From contig CAVIJT010000024.1 of the NCBI GenBank assembly GCA_963643465.1, positions 1-23,289 of the forward strand: a DNA stretch of 23,289 bases. Reading direction: 5' to 3'. Source of the stretch: CAG-411 sp963643465 (lineage in GTDB: Bacteria; Bacillota; Clostridia; Lachnospirales; Lachnospiraceae). Under the pieces are notes generated by a model, which was given only the letters and a program-made list of their open reading frames with translations, did not search any database and was not told the origin of the DNA. Shown here one piece after another: positions 14,460 through 23,192 of the stretch (its first letter is position 1; every line of letters starts with the position of its first letter). The translations under genes were made by a program, and so were the position numbers.

Positions 14460-14536
14460 TAATGTGTATTCCTTTCTTTTTATTCGAATCCCCGCAACAT
14501 CTTTTATATGCTAACTTTGTTCCCATTATTATATAA

Positions 14537-15472
14537 CTATTTATTTAGTATATTATTGGTTACTCGATTGTACAATTCTTGTGCTGCATTATATCCCATC
14601 TTCTTCTGACGATAGTTTACTGCTGCCGCCTCACAAATCACTGCAAGATTACGTCCCGGACGAATTGGAATCGAATGACATACTACCTTATTACCAAGAA
14701 ACTCGATATATTCCTCTTCCAATCCTAATCGGTCATATTCCTGCTCCTTGCTCCACTCTTCCAGTTTAATAACAAGGTCAATGGACTGCGTCTTCTTCAC
14801 ACTTTCCACACCAAACAAATTCTTCACATCTAAAATACCAATACCTCTTAACTCAATAAAATGTCTGGTAATGTTTGGCGCAGTACCAATCAAAGTAATA
14901 TCACTGACACGCTTTATCTCAACCACATCATCTGAAACCAATCGATGTCCACGCTTGATTAACTCCAGTGCAGCCTCGCTCTTTCCAATTCCACTCTCGC
15001 CCATAATCAAGAGTCCTTCTCCATAAACATCTACTAAAACTCCATGTACGGTCATTCTTGGTGCCAGTTCCACATTCAACCATCGAATCACCTCTGCAAC
15101 AAAAGCAGATGTTGTCTTTGTTGTTCTAAGGATAGGCACTTTATGCTCTTTTGCCATCTCAATCAACTCATCACTCACGTCAAGACTTCTACAAAATACA
15201 ATACAAGGAATCTGGCACTCCATCATCTTTCCTACCATCTCAAGATAATGCTCTTTTCCAATCTTTTCCATATACGTGTATTCTACTTGTCCGATAACCT
15301 GAATACGATTGCTGTCAAAATAATCAAAAAATCCTGCAAGCTGTAATGCAGGACGGTTGACATCCGACTGTGAAATCTGTATGTCTTCTACATCAATCTC
15401 CGGTGTACAATTCTCTAATTCCATAGTGTCAATCAACTTTGTCATTTTTACTGTATGGGTTATATTACTCAT
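14537..15472 (-). CDS. hprK: HPr kinase/phosphorylase
   Basis: Sensor enzyme of carbon catabolite repression: it phosphorylates HPr/Crh on Ser46 with ATP when glycolytic intermediates are high and removes the phosphate by phosphorolysis when phosphate is high. The 311-aa protein has the N-terminal domain (to about 130), then VHGVLVDVYGEGLLIMG with the catalytic His, Walker A GESGIGKS near 158-165, GHRLVSDDVVEI, the HprK signature IELRGIGILDVKNLFG, and RPGRNLAVICEAAAVNYR. All key residues look intact. The start has GGAGGAGG and AGGA just upstream. It heads the series glk-murB-rapZ-whiA-crh-dnaE-pfkA, and its partner crh is encoded five genes on. The promoter lies inside the uvrC end (15585-15613). 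Confidence 0.97.
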   Translation of the reverse strand: MSNITHTVKMTKLIDTMELENCTPEIDVEDIQISQSDVNRPALQLAGFFDYFDSNRIQVIGQVEYTYMEKIGKEHYLEMVGKMMECQIPCIVFCRSLDVSDELIEMAKEHKVPILRTTKTTSAFVAEVIRWLNVELAPRMTVHGVLVDVYGEGLLIMGESGIGKSEAALELIKRGHRLVSDDVVEIKRVSDITLIGTAPNITRHFIELRGIGILDVKNLFGVESVKKTQSIDLVIKLEEWSKEQEYDRLGLEEEYIEFLGNKVVCHSIPIRPGRNLAVICEAAAVNYRQKKMGYNAAQELYNRVTNNILNK

Positions 15473-15567
15473 ATTTTCCTATCCTCCTCCAATGATACGT
15501 GCTTGCCTTTTCTCAATATGCCTGTTAGAACCCCTAATCTACCATCTATTGGTAATCGTCCTCCCAA
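15469..15567 (-). CDS. Candidate 32-aa leader peptide overlapping the hprK start
   Basis: The hprK leader has an open frame from TTG (15567) with AAAGG 7 nt upstream to a TGA that overlaps the hprK ATG (ATGA). It would begin MGGRLPIDGRLGVL and end EEDRKI. The predicted transcription start near 15578 places the binding site at the very 5' end of the mRNA. No family recognised. It could couple or attenuate hprK translation, or be chance. Confidence 0.3.
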   Translation of the reverse strand: MGGRLPIDGRLGVLTGILRKGKHVSLEEDRKI

Positions 15568-15584
15568 ACAAACACCTTTCTCTT

Positions 15585-15613
15585 ATTTTAGCATGGACTC
15601 ATTCCTTTTTCAA
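15585..15613 (-). promoter_or_regulatory. Promoter of the hprK operon, inside the uvrC 3' end
   Basis: TTGAAA (15608-15613), spacer exactly 17 nt, TAAAAT (15585-15590) on minus; each hexamer matches 5 of 6. The -35 box and most of the spacer fall within the last uvrC codons. The predicted leader to hprK is about 105 nt. Confidence 0.72.
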
Positions 15614-17485
15614 CGACTTATCGGAAGGAGAATGAAAAAAAGTATAGATACTTTCCGCTGCCTGTCGATTCATTTGAGGCAAACTCTCCAAACGCTCTAT
15701 GCTTGCTTCTTTTATCTCCTCTAAAGAAGCAAAATGGGCAAGTAACACATTTCTTCGTTTCTCTCCCACATAAGGAATATCATCCAAAATAGAATGTACC
15801 TGTTCCTTACTTCTGAGTGCTTTATGAAACGTAATGGCAAAGCGATGGGTCTCATCCTGTATTCGCGTAATAAGATGAAATCCCTCACTTCGTGTATCAA
15901 TAGGCAATTCCTGGTTATTAAAATACAATCCTCGCGTCCTGTGGTGATCATCTTTTACCATACCGCAAACGGGAATGGACAAACCAAACTCTTGCAATAC
16001 TTCTAAAGCAATGTTTACCTGTCCTTTTCCTCCATCCATCAATAGCAAATCTGGAAAAACTCCAAAAGATTCTTTTGCAGTGTCTTCTTTTTGTTCTTTT
16101 AATCCATGAGCAAAACGCCTTGTAAGAACTTCCTTCATACTACCATAATCGTTTGGCCCGTCCACTGTTTTTATTTTAAATTTTCGATAATTATTCTTCT
16201 TTGGTTTTCCATCCTCAAATACCACCATAGAACCAACAGACTGAAATCCACTAATATTAGAAATATCATAGGATTCCACTCTTTTCAAATTAGAAAGCCC
16301 AAGCAATTGCTCAATTTCCTGCATAGCACCAATGGTTCTTTCTTTTTCCCGTTTTATTTTATCTCTATCCTTTTGCAGTACAATACTTGCATTGTTACAT
16401 GCTAACTCTACTAGCCGTTCTTTTTCTCCCTTTTTAGGAATATGAAAATTTACTTTCTGTCCTCTTTTTTCAGAAAGCCATTCCTCTAATACCTCCTGTT
16501 CAGCTATATCCTCCGGCAGAAAAATTTCTCTTGCTACAAAAGGAGTTCCTGCATAATACTGTTTCACAAAATTTGCCAAAAGTTCGGCATTTTTCTCCTG
16601 CGCAATGTCTTCAAAGAAAAAATGCTCTCTTCCAACCATTCGTCCACTGCGCATAAAGAAAATCTGTATAACGGCTTCCTCATGGGTTCTTGCAATTCCA
16701 ATAATATCCCAATCTCCCATTTCCTGATTGGTTAGTTTTTGTTTCTCTGTCATTCTCTTTACACTGTTAAGTAAATCCCTGTATTCTGCTGCCTCTTCAA
16801 ATTCCAAAGCATCGGATGCTTTCTGCATCTTTTCCGTCAATAGTTTGATCAGTCCACTATAATTTCCCTGTAACACTTCCATTGCTTTTTGAAAATTTTC
16901 TTTATATTCCTCTTCACTGATATATCCCTGGCATGGCGCCTTACACTGCTTAATCTGATAATACAAGCATGGTCGCTCTTTTCCTATATCCTTTGGAAGA
17001 TTTCGATTACAAGTTCGCACACAGTAAGACTTCCTCAAAAGTTCCATCACATCTTTCATTGCTCCCACACTGGTATAAGGTCCAAAATATTTTACTTTTT
17101 CTGACTGTTTCCTGCTGGATTTCTTCATCTGTCGAACCATCAATAAACGAGGATACATCTCCCCTACTGTTGCCTTAATAAAAGGATAGGTTTTGTCATC
17201 CTTCAGAAGGGTATTATATTTAGGATTGTACTCTTTAATTAAATTACACTCCAGTACCAACGCTTCCAATTCAGAATCAGTAACAATGTACTCAAAATAT
17301 GCAATCTGACTAATCATCTTTTCAATTTTTGCTGTCACCTTCCGACTAGGCTGAAAATATTGACGCACACGATTTTTCAAACTCACTGCTTTTCCCACAT
17401 AGATCACATGATCAAATTTGTCGTGCATTAAATATACTCCCGGACGAGCCGGCAATTTTTTCAACTCCTCTTCTACATCAAACAT
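15599..17485 (-). CDS. uvrC: UvrABC system protein C, excision nuclease
   Basis: Makes both incisions around a DNA lesion in nucleotide excision repair, with UvrA and UvrB. 628 aa. Order of domains: GIY-YIG nuclease (RPGVYLMHD, VIYVGKAVSLKNRVRQYF) for the 3' cut; cysteine-containing region (RPCLYYQIKQCKAPC); UVR domain near 200-235 (ASDALEFEEAAEYRDLL) that binds UvrB; RNase H-like nuclease (YDISNISGFQSVGSMVVFED, DGPNDYGSMKEVLTRR, LLMDGGKGQV) for the 5' cut; tandem HhH (DDIPYVGEKRRNVLLAHF, IERLESLPQMNRQAAESI). The start is ATG 17485 because AGGAGG lies 6 nt upstream; the open frame runs 26 codons further with no family similarity. It follows ftsH by 100 nt. Confidence 0.97.
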   Translation of the reverse strand: MFDVEEELKKLPARPGVYLMHDKFDHVIYVGKAVSLKNRVRQYFQPSRKVTAKIEKMISQIAYFEYIVTDSELEALVLECNLIKEYNPKYNTLLKDDKTYPFIKATVGEMYPRLLMVRQMKKSSRKQSEKVKYFGPYTSVGAMKDVMELLRKSYCVRTCNRNLPKDIGKERPCLYYQIKQCKAPCQGYISEEEYKENFQKAMEVLQGNYSGLIKLLTEKMQKASDALEFEEAAEYRDLLNSVKRMTEKQKLTNQEMGDWDIIGIARTHEEAVIQIFFMRSGRMVGREHFFFEDIAQEKNAELLANFVKQYYAGTPFVAREIFLPEDIAEQEVLEEWLSEKRGQKVNFHIPKKGEKERLVELACNNASIVLQKDRDKIKREKERTIGAMQEIEQLLGLSNLKRVESYDISNISGFQSVGSMVVFEDGKPKKNNYRKFKIKTVDGPNDYGSMKEVLTRRFAHGLKEQKEDTAKESFGVFPDLLLMDGGKGQVNIALEVLQEFGLSIPVCGMVKDDHHRTRGLYFNNQELPIDTRSEGFHLITRIQDETHRFAITFHKALRSKEQVHSILDDIPYVGEKRRNVLLAHFASLEEIKEASIERLESLPQMNRQAAESIYTFFHSPSDKSLKKE

Positions 17486-17518
17486 AACATCCCTCCTAAA
17501 TGTTACAAAGACTGAACT

Positions 17519-17580
17519 CCAATAGGTGACTCCTACTGGACTAGCGTACGAACAGGCTGCCACAAAATTGTAGCAGCCTG
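17519..17580 (-). other. Two hairpins between ftsH and uvrC
   Basis: CAGGCTGC/GCAGCCTG (17553-17560 with 17573-17580, extended by inner pairs) lies 5 nt after the ftsH stop. A second 8-bp stem, CCAATAGG/CCTACTGG (17519 onward, one wobble), follows. On minus the bases after the first are TTCGTACG, a poor U-tract; T-rich sequence lies on its other side. Perhaps a weak ftsH terminator. Confidence 0.5.
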
Positions 17581-17585
17581 CTTTT

Positions 17586-19520
17586 CTATTTTTCTATTTG
17601 ATTTTCCTCTTCTGTTGTAGTGTTATCTAACACTTCTGCAGAATCTTCTGTTTCTGGAATACCTTTTATCTCACGATAAATACGCATAAATTCTTTTCCT
17701 GTAATAGTCTCTTTTGTAATAAGAAAATCTGCAATCTTATGAAGCACATCCAAATTATCCGAAAGCAATGCCTCTGCTTTATCATAACACTCTTTCAGAA
17801 TTCGAATCACTTCCTGATCTACCTCTGCAGCAGTTGTATCACTACAATTCATTACTGCACGACCATCTAAATAGCGATTCTCAACAGACTCCAATCCAAT
17901 CAAACCAAATTTATCGGACATACCATACTGTGTCACCATAGCTCTTGCAATTTTCGTAGCTTGCTCAATATCGTTCGATGCACCTGTAGTTACAGAATCA
18001 AAAATAAGTTTTTCTGCTGCACGTCCTCCAAGGCAAGTTACAATTCGAGTAATCATCTCATCATAACTCATAAGATACTTTTCTTCCTCAGGAACCTGCA
18101 TAACATATCCCAATGCTCCCATAGTTCTTGGTACAATAGTAATCTTTTGTACCGGCTCAGAGTCTTTTTGTAATGCAGTAACCAGTGCATGCCCTACCTC
18201 GTGGTACGCAACAATTTTCTTCTCTTCTTTTCCAAGAATACGATCTTTCTTTTCCTTACCTGCAATAACTACTTCTACCGCTTCAAACAGATCAGATTGT
18301 TTTACATACATACGACCATCTTTTACAGCCATAATAGCTGCTTCGTTAATCATATTCGCAAGATCTGAACCAACTGCTCCTGATGTTGCCAGCGCAATCG
18401 CTTCCAAGTCTACGGAATCATCCATCATTACATCCTTTGCATGTACTTTTAAGATATCCACACGACCTTTCAAATCCGGCTTATCCACAATTACTCTTCG
18501 GTCAAATCGTCCGGGACGAAGCAAGGCTTTATCTAAAACTTCCGGACGGTTTGTAGCTGCAAGCACTACTAAACCCTTAGAAGTATCAAATCCATCCATC
18601 TCGGAAAGAAGCTGATTCAGAGTCTGCTCTCTCTCGTCATTGCCTCCATAATGTCCGTCACGACTCTTACCAATGGCATCTACCTCGTCAATAAAGATAA
18701 TACAAGGTGCTTTCTGCTGTGCCTGCTTAAATAAGTCTCTAACTCTTGAAGCACCTACACCTACATATAATTCCACAAAATCAGAACCAGACATAGAGAA
18801 AAATGGAACTTTTGCTTCTCCTGCAAGAGCCTTAGCAAGCAAAGTCTTACCTGTTCCCGGCGGTCCTACAAGAAGCGCACCCTTTGGCAACTTTGCTCCA
18901 ATCTGTGCATACTTTCCAGGATTGTGCAAAAAGTCTACCAACTCCGTCAAAGACTCTTTTGCTTCTTCCTGTCCGGCAACATCCTGAAATGTAACTCCCG
19001 TTTCTTTCTCCACATAAACCTTTGCATTACTCTTTCCAACCCCCATCATTCCGCCACCTTTAAACATAGGTCGGAACAATAACCAAGTAATTCCAAAAAT
19101 AAATACAAACGGAACCACATTCCACATTAAAAATTCAATGATACTGCTACTTCCATCGTCTATGGTAGACTTAAATTCCACTCCTGCCTTCTTAAGCGTC
19201 TCTACCAACTGGTCATCATTTACATATCCTGTATAATACAAAACTGTATTATAAAAAACTTTATCATCCTCTTGCTTTGGTGTAATTTGTATTGTGTTAT
19301 TGGAAAACTCAACACTCTTTACTTTTCCCTCTTCTACCATATCGAGGAAAGCATCATACGTAATCTCCTGTTCCGTACTTTGTACTACCTCTTCCCGAAT
19401 CCAAATAATAAACATAAAAATTAGAAATGTAGCAATAACCGCTGCTATAAAACCATTTCTATTTGATTTATTCTCCCCATTTTTATTATTCGGATCTTTT
19501 GGATTATTATCGTTATTCAT
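17586..19520 (-). CDS. ftsH: ATP-dependent zinc metalloprotease FtsH
   Basis: Membrane AAA+ protease that extracts and degrades membrane and unstable soluble proteins. 644 aa. After an Asn/Lys-rich start come TM1 (about 24-42), an extracytoplasmic domain, TM2 (about 126-150), then the AAA module: TFQDVAGQEEAKE, Walker A GPPGTGKT near 218-225, Walker B IIFIDEVDAIG, and the second region of homology ATNRPEVLDKALLRPGRFDR. The protease domain has HEVGH at 440-444 (HEAGH in most members; the zinc ligands and Glu are kept), plus TTGASNDIEQATKIARAMVT. The tail is acidic and low complexity. GGAGGT lies 3 nt before the ATG; promoter at 19609-19637. It is divergent from pyrG and upstream of uvrC. Confidence 0.97.
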   Translation of the reverse strand: MNNDNNPKDPNNKNGENKSNRNGFIAAVIATFLIFMFIIWIREEVVQSTEQEITYDAFLDMVEEGKVKSVEFSNNTIQITPKQEDDKVFYNTVLYYTGYVNDDQLVETLKKAGVEFKSTIDDGSSSIIEFLMWNVVPFVFIFGITWLLFRPMFKGGGMMGVGKSNAKVYVEKETGVTFQDVAGQEEAKESLTELVDFLHNPGKYAQIGAKLPKGALLVGPPGTGKTLLAKALAGEAKVPFFSMSGSDFVELYVGVGASRVRDLFKQAQQKAPCIIFIDEVDAIGKSRDGHYGGNDEREQTLNQLLSEMDGFDTSKGLVVLAATNRPEVLDKALLRPGRFDRRVIVDKPDLKGRVDILKVHAKDVMMDDSVDLEAIALATSGAVGSDLANMINEAAIMAVKDGRMYVKQSDLFEAVEVVIAGKEKKDRILGKEEKKIVAYHEVGHALVTALQKDSEPVQKITIVPRTMGALGYVMQVPEEEKYLMSYDEMITRIVTCLGGRAAEKLIFDSVTTGASNDIEQATKIARAMVTQYGMSDKFGLIGLESVENRYLDGRAVMNCSDTTAAEVDQEVIRILKECYDKAEALLSDNLDVLHKIADFLITKETITGKEFMRIYREIKGIPETEDSAEVLDNTTTEEENQIEK

Positions 19521-19608
19521 AAGACCTCCTCTTGCATAGCTATCCTATACATTTCCCATTTGTATCTGTATAGACAGTTTACCTATTTTAATAAGCATTT
19601 TCTTTTTC

Positions 19609-19637
19609 ATTATAATGATAGTTTTTCCATAAATCAA
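19609..19637 (-). promoter_or_regulatory. Promoter of ftsH
   Basis: TTGATT (19632-19637), spacer exactly 17 nt, perfect TATAAT (19609-19614) on minus; leader about 80 nt. The rest of the 393-nt ftsH-pyrG intergenic region holds the pyrG promoter and leader and about 140 nt of AT-rich sequence without a visible gene. Confidence 0.82.
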
Positions 19638-19784
19638 TAATTAACTAAAGTTTTCACAAATATTTTATAAATACATTTATTCCTAAAATTGGTCTATTTC
19701 TCGTTATAAAATAGATATGATTTTCCTATTTCACATAACTTCTTTTAAAATGGGATGAAACTGGGAAAACTCAAGCAAAATCTA

Positions 19785-19813
19785 TTGATTTTTTGGAAAT
19801 TTTAGTATATAAT
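19785..19813 (+). promoter_or_regulatory. Promoter of pyrG
   Basis: TTGATT (19785-19790), spacer exactly 17 nt, perfect TATAAT (19808-19813). The predicted start is near 19820, leaving a leader of about 94 nt. The start region reads AATGTTTTTAG, without the GGG run used for CTP-sensing reiterative initiation at Bacillus pyrG. Confidence 0.82.
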
Positions 19814-19832
19814 AATGTTTTTAGTTGATACT

Positions 19833-19876
19833 TGTTACTGCTTGCATCAAACAGCAATTTTAAGGTTTCAGTAACA
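19833..19876 (+). promoter_or_regulatory. Leader stem-loop upstream of pyrG
   Basis: TGTTACTG (19833-19840) pairs with CAGTAACA (19869-19876) over 8 bp, enclosing 28 nt with a minor TGCT/AGCA pairing. No U-tract follows, so it is not an intrinsic terminator. It ends 25 nt before the ribosome binding site and could affect translation or stability; function unknown. Confidence 0.5.
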
Positions 19877-19913
19877 GATACGTTATTCGCATACAATTAA
19901 AGGAGGCTATGTT

Positions 19914-21524
19914 ATGGCTGTTAAATACGTTTTTGTCACTGGTGGTGTAGTTTCTGGTTTAGGAAAGGGTATTACTGCTGCATCATTGGGACGTTTGTTA
20001 AAATCGCGAGGATACAAAGTAACCATGCAAAAATTTGACCCTTACATTAACATTGACCCAGGAACAATGAATCCTGTACAACACGGTGAAGTTTTTGTTA
20101 CCGATGATGGTGCTGAGACTGACTTGGATCTTGGACACTATGAGCGTTTTATTGATGAGAGCTTAACGAAACGCTCTAATGTTACAACTGGTAAAGTTTA
20201 CTGGTCCGTTTTGCAAAAGGAACGTCGCGGTGATTTTGGCGGAGGTACTGTTCAGGTAATTCCACATATTACAAATGAAATCAAAGAACGTTTCTATCGT
20301 GACGAAACATCAACAGACATGCAGATTGCCATTATCGAAGTCGGTGGAACAGTAGGTGATATTGAGAGTCAGCCTTTCCTTGAGGCAATTCGTCAATTTC
20401 AACATGACGTGGGACGTGAAAATGCAATTTTAATTCATGTTACTTTGATTCCATACTTAAAGGCCTCTGGGGAAATCAAGACAAAACCTACACAAGCAAG
20501 TGTAAAAGAATTGCAGTCTATGGGATTGCAACCGGATATGATTGTATGCCGTACAGAGATTCCTTTGGAAGAAGATATTAAAGAAAAGATTGCCTTATTC
20601 TGTAATGTATCCAAATATCATGTAATTCAAAATCTTGATGTAGATACTTTATACGAAGCTCCTCTTGCAATGGAAAAAGAGCATCTTGCAGATATTGCAT
20701 GTAAATGTCTTCATTTAGATTGCCCTGCTCCAGACCTTGATGAGTGGGAAAAAATGATTGACGATGTGAAAAATCCAACTCGTACAGTTCGTGTAGCATT
20801 AGTTGGTAAATATACATCCCTACACGATGCGTATATTAGTGTAGTCGAAGCATTGAAGCATGGTGGTATTTCTCACAAAGCATCTGTGGAAATTGAGTGG
20901 GTCAACTCAGAAGATGTAACCAAAGAAAACGCAGCTTCTATTTTCCAAAATATAGACGGTATATTAGTTCCTGGTGGTTTTGGCTCTCGTGGAATGGACG
21001 GAAAGATTTATGCCATCGAATATGCACGTACACATAATATTCCTTTCCTTGGTCTTTGTGTAGGTATGCAGTTAGCAATTGTTGAATTTGCAAGAAATGT
21101 ATTAGATTTAAAAGATGCACACAGTATTGAGCTTGATCCATCTACAAATCATCCTGTAATTAACTTGATGGAAGACCAAAACAATGTAACCGATATCGGC
21201 GGTACTTTACGTTTAGGTGCTTATCCTTGTGTATTAGATGAAAATAGTAAGGCATATCAGTTATATGGCTCTAAAGATATTTCTGAAAGACATCGTCATC
21301 GCTATGAAGTAAACAATTACTATCGTGAAGACTTAGTGAAAGCCGGATTATCTCTCTGTGGATTATCCCCAGATGGAAAGATTGTTGAGATGATAGAGCT
21401 TCCTGAGCACCCATGGTTTATTGCAACACAAGCTCATCCAGAGTTTAAATCAAGACCAAATCGTCCACATCCTTTATTCCGTGGATTTGTTGGTGCCGCT
21501 TTAGAACACAAAGAAAATCGATAA
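19914..21524 (+). CDS. pyrG: CTP synthase
   Basis: Makes CTP from UTP with ATP and glutamine, the last step of pyrimidine nucleotide synthesis. 536 aa, the family length. The N-terminal synthase domain has VFVTGGVVSGLGKGITAASL (P-loop), KFDPYINIDPGTMNP, HGEVFVTDDGAETDLDLGHY and IEVGGTVGDIES. The class I glutamine amidotransferase domain has ILVPGGFGSRG, LGLCVGMQ with the nucleophilic Cys, and AHPEFKSRPNRPHPLF with the His-x-Glu pair. AAAGGAGG lies 7 nt before the ATG. It is monocistronic, with its own promoter and terminator, on the plus strand against the surrounding genes. Confidence 0.98.
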   Translation: MAVKYVFVTGGVVSGLGKGITAASLGRLLKSRGYKVTMQKFDPYINIDPGTMNPVQHGEVFVTDDGAETDLDLGHYERFIDESLTKRSNVTTGKVYWSVLQKERRGDFGGGTVQVIPHITNEIKERFYRDETSTDMQIAIIEVGGTVGDIESQPFLEAIRQFQHDVGRENAILIHVTLIPYLKASGEIKTKPTQASVKELQSMGLQPDMIVCRTEIPLEEDIKEKIALFCNVSKYHVIQNLDVDTLYEAPLAMEKEHLADIACKCLHLDCPAPDLDEWEKMIDDVKNPTRTVRVALVGKYTSLHDAYISVVEALKHGGISHKASVEIEWVNSEDVTKENAASIFQNIDGILVPGGFGSRGMDGKIYAIEYARTHNIPFLGLCVGMQLAIVEFARNVLDLKDAHSIELDPSTNHPVINLMEDQNNVTDIGGTLRLGAYPCVLDENSKAYQLYGSKDISERHRHRYEVNNYYREDLVKAGLSLCGLSPDGKIVEMIELPEHPWFIATQAHPEFKSRPNRPHPLFRGFVGAALEHKENR

Positions 21525-21538
21525 AATCATATATAAAG

Positions 21539-21579
21539 AAAAGTAGCTGGTTTTTAAACCAACTACTTTTCTTTTATTT
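21539..21579 (+). terminator. Terminator of pyrG
   Basis: AAAAGTAG (21539-21546) pairs with CTACTTTT (21563-21570), with an inner TGGTTT/AAACCA stem and one mismatch between. CTTTTATTT follows. On minus a weaker T-rich tail also follows, so it may help stop the convergent MATE gene. Confidence 0.8.
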
Positions 21580-21656
21580 ACGCAAGTAATAAGGAAAACC
21601 ACATACTTGCATGAAGATTTGAGAAACACGCTTTGAGGATTTCTCATGATTGTTTG

Positions 21657-23030
21657 CTACATATTTTCAACAATATTACTGATCCATTTTCCTTTTTTTA
21701 TCAAAACATATCCTACAATCACTTTAATAATGTCCGCAGCTTGTACCACACTATAAACAACCAAAATTGGCAACGGCGTGAAAAAGCATAATAGAACAGC
21801 AATTGGAAGGGTTACACACCAAGAATATACGCTGTCAAACAAAAAAGTAACCAATGTTTTTCCACCGGAACGAAGTGTAAAGTACAACGCATTTAACACT
21901 CCCTGCACAGGGAAAAACAATGCTGTTATTATAATAAAATACGTTCCATAGCTTCTTACTTCTTCTGTTACATCATATAACCTTGGAAATACACTGGATA
22001 TTGCCAACAATACAAGCATCAACCCTGCACTAATTCCTCCAGTAAACTTTGTAAGCTGAAAAGAATCCTTTTTCGCTTGTTCATAATCAGATTTTCCTAA
22101 GGTTTGTCCCACTAAAATTCCTACTGCAGAACCTAGCGCAACAAAAACTACATTTAACAAATTACAAAGGGCATTTGAAATGTTAATTCCTGCAACAATT
22201 TCCAATCCTCTTGTGGAATAACATTGGGTCATGGCAGCCAATGCTCCTGCCCATAAAAATTCATTAGCAAAAATAGGTATTCCCTTTTTCACAATCTCTA
22301 CAACGATCTTTCCAGGTACTAACAAGGTCTTATAAATTCCCTGCAAAAATTCATGTTCTCCCTTCTTTATATGAGCCCAAATTACCACAATTGCCATTTC
22401 TACAATTCTTGCAAGAACGGTTGCTATGGCAGCTCCCTCTACACCTAATTTAGGAAAACACAACTTACCATATATCAAAAAGTAGTTAAATACCACATCT
22501 ACAATCACAGAACATACTCCCGCAATCATTGGTTTAATGCTATCACCAGTCTCCCTTAAAGAACTGGAATAAATTTGTGTAATTACAAATGGCAACAAGC
22601 CCCCTAACATAATCCACAAATACTGCATTCCATACTCTAACGTTTCCGCAGCATTAATGGTCTGACTCTCACCATGCAAATATAGTCCTATTAATGAATC
22701 TCCAAAACCAATAAACACAACCATCCCCAATACTAAACAAAACAGACAAATCCAAATTTTTATTCGAAAAGTATTTCGAAATCCTTCTATGTTTCTTTGT
22801 CCATAGTATTGCGCTCCATAAATTCCTGGTCCTGAAATTCCTCCAAATATGGCAAGATTAAATACAAAAATCAACTGTCCTACAATGGAAACGGCTGTCA
22901 TTTCTTCTGTTCCCAAACTACCAACCATGACATTATCAACCAAGCTAACCATATTGGTAATACCATTTTGTATCATCATAGGTATAGCAAGCACAAGTGC
23001 CCGCTTATATATACTTTTTCTTTCCTTCAT
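21657..23030 (-). CDS. MATE family multidrug/cation antiporter
   Basis: 457-aa integral membrane protein with about 12 hydrophobic segments, the MATE size and topology. These transporters export cationic drugs or metabolites using Na+ or H+ gradients. The N-terminal half shows the family pattern IPMMIQNGITNMVSLVDNVM, VGSLGTEEMTAVSIVGQL and YGAQYYGQRN; the second half repeats it, with VGQTLGKSDYEQAKK. Substrate cannot be told from sequence. The start has AAAGG 10 nt upstream. It lies downstream of an rRNA operon terminator, so it needs its own promoter; an inverted repeat at 23119-23133 may be its operator. No clear terminator of its own was found apart from the pyrG hairpin. Confidence 0.93.
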   Translation of the reverse strand: MKERKSIYKRALVLAIPMMIQNGITNMVSLVDNVMVGSLGTEEMTAVSIVGQLIFVFNLAIFGGISGPGIYGAQYYGQRNIEGFRNTFRIKIWICLFCLVLGMVVFIGFGDSLIGLYLHGESQTINAAETLEYGMQYLWIMLGGLLPFVITQIYSSSLRETGDSIKPMIAGVCSVIVDVVFNYFLIYGKLCFPKLGVEGAAIATVLARIVEMAIVVIWAHIKKGEHEFLQGIYKTLLVPGKIVVEIVKKGIPIFANEFLWAGALAAMTQCYSTRGLEIVAGINISNALCNLLNVVFVALGSAVGILVGQTLGKSDYEQAKKDSFQLTKFTGGISAGLMLVLLAISSVFPRLYDVTEEVRSYGTYFIIITALFFPVQGVLNALYFTLRSGGKTLVTFLFDSVYSWCVTLPIAVLLCFFTPLPILVVYSVVQAADIIKVIVGYVLIKKGKWISNIVENM

Positions 23031-23118
23031 GCGTTTTTTACCTTTCTCTTTTTTTACATTATTTAAAAGAATTTTATTGTAGAATCACTTTTAAATTAAG
23101 AGTTTTATCATTCCTAAT

Positions 23119-23133
23119 TGTACCCACTGTACA
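23119..23133. promoter_or_regulatory. Inverted repeat upstream of the MATE gene, candidate operator
   Basis: TGTAC-N5-GTACA, a perfect 5-bp inverted repeat about 90 nt before the MATE start. On minus it overlaps TACAAT (23117-23122), a possible -10 box with only a poor -35. It could bind a local regulator; no regulator gene is in view. Confidence 0.35.
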
Positions 23134-23192
23134 TTTTCCTATGCAATTCACACGCATTTGCGCTTGATAGACTAGGACTTTTTCCTATATAG

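Noticed and set aside
17486..17563. 26-codon N-terminal extension of uvrC
   Set aside because: A strong AGGAGG lies 6 nt before the internal ATG at 17485, and UvrC proteins begin at this point.
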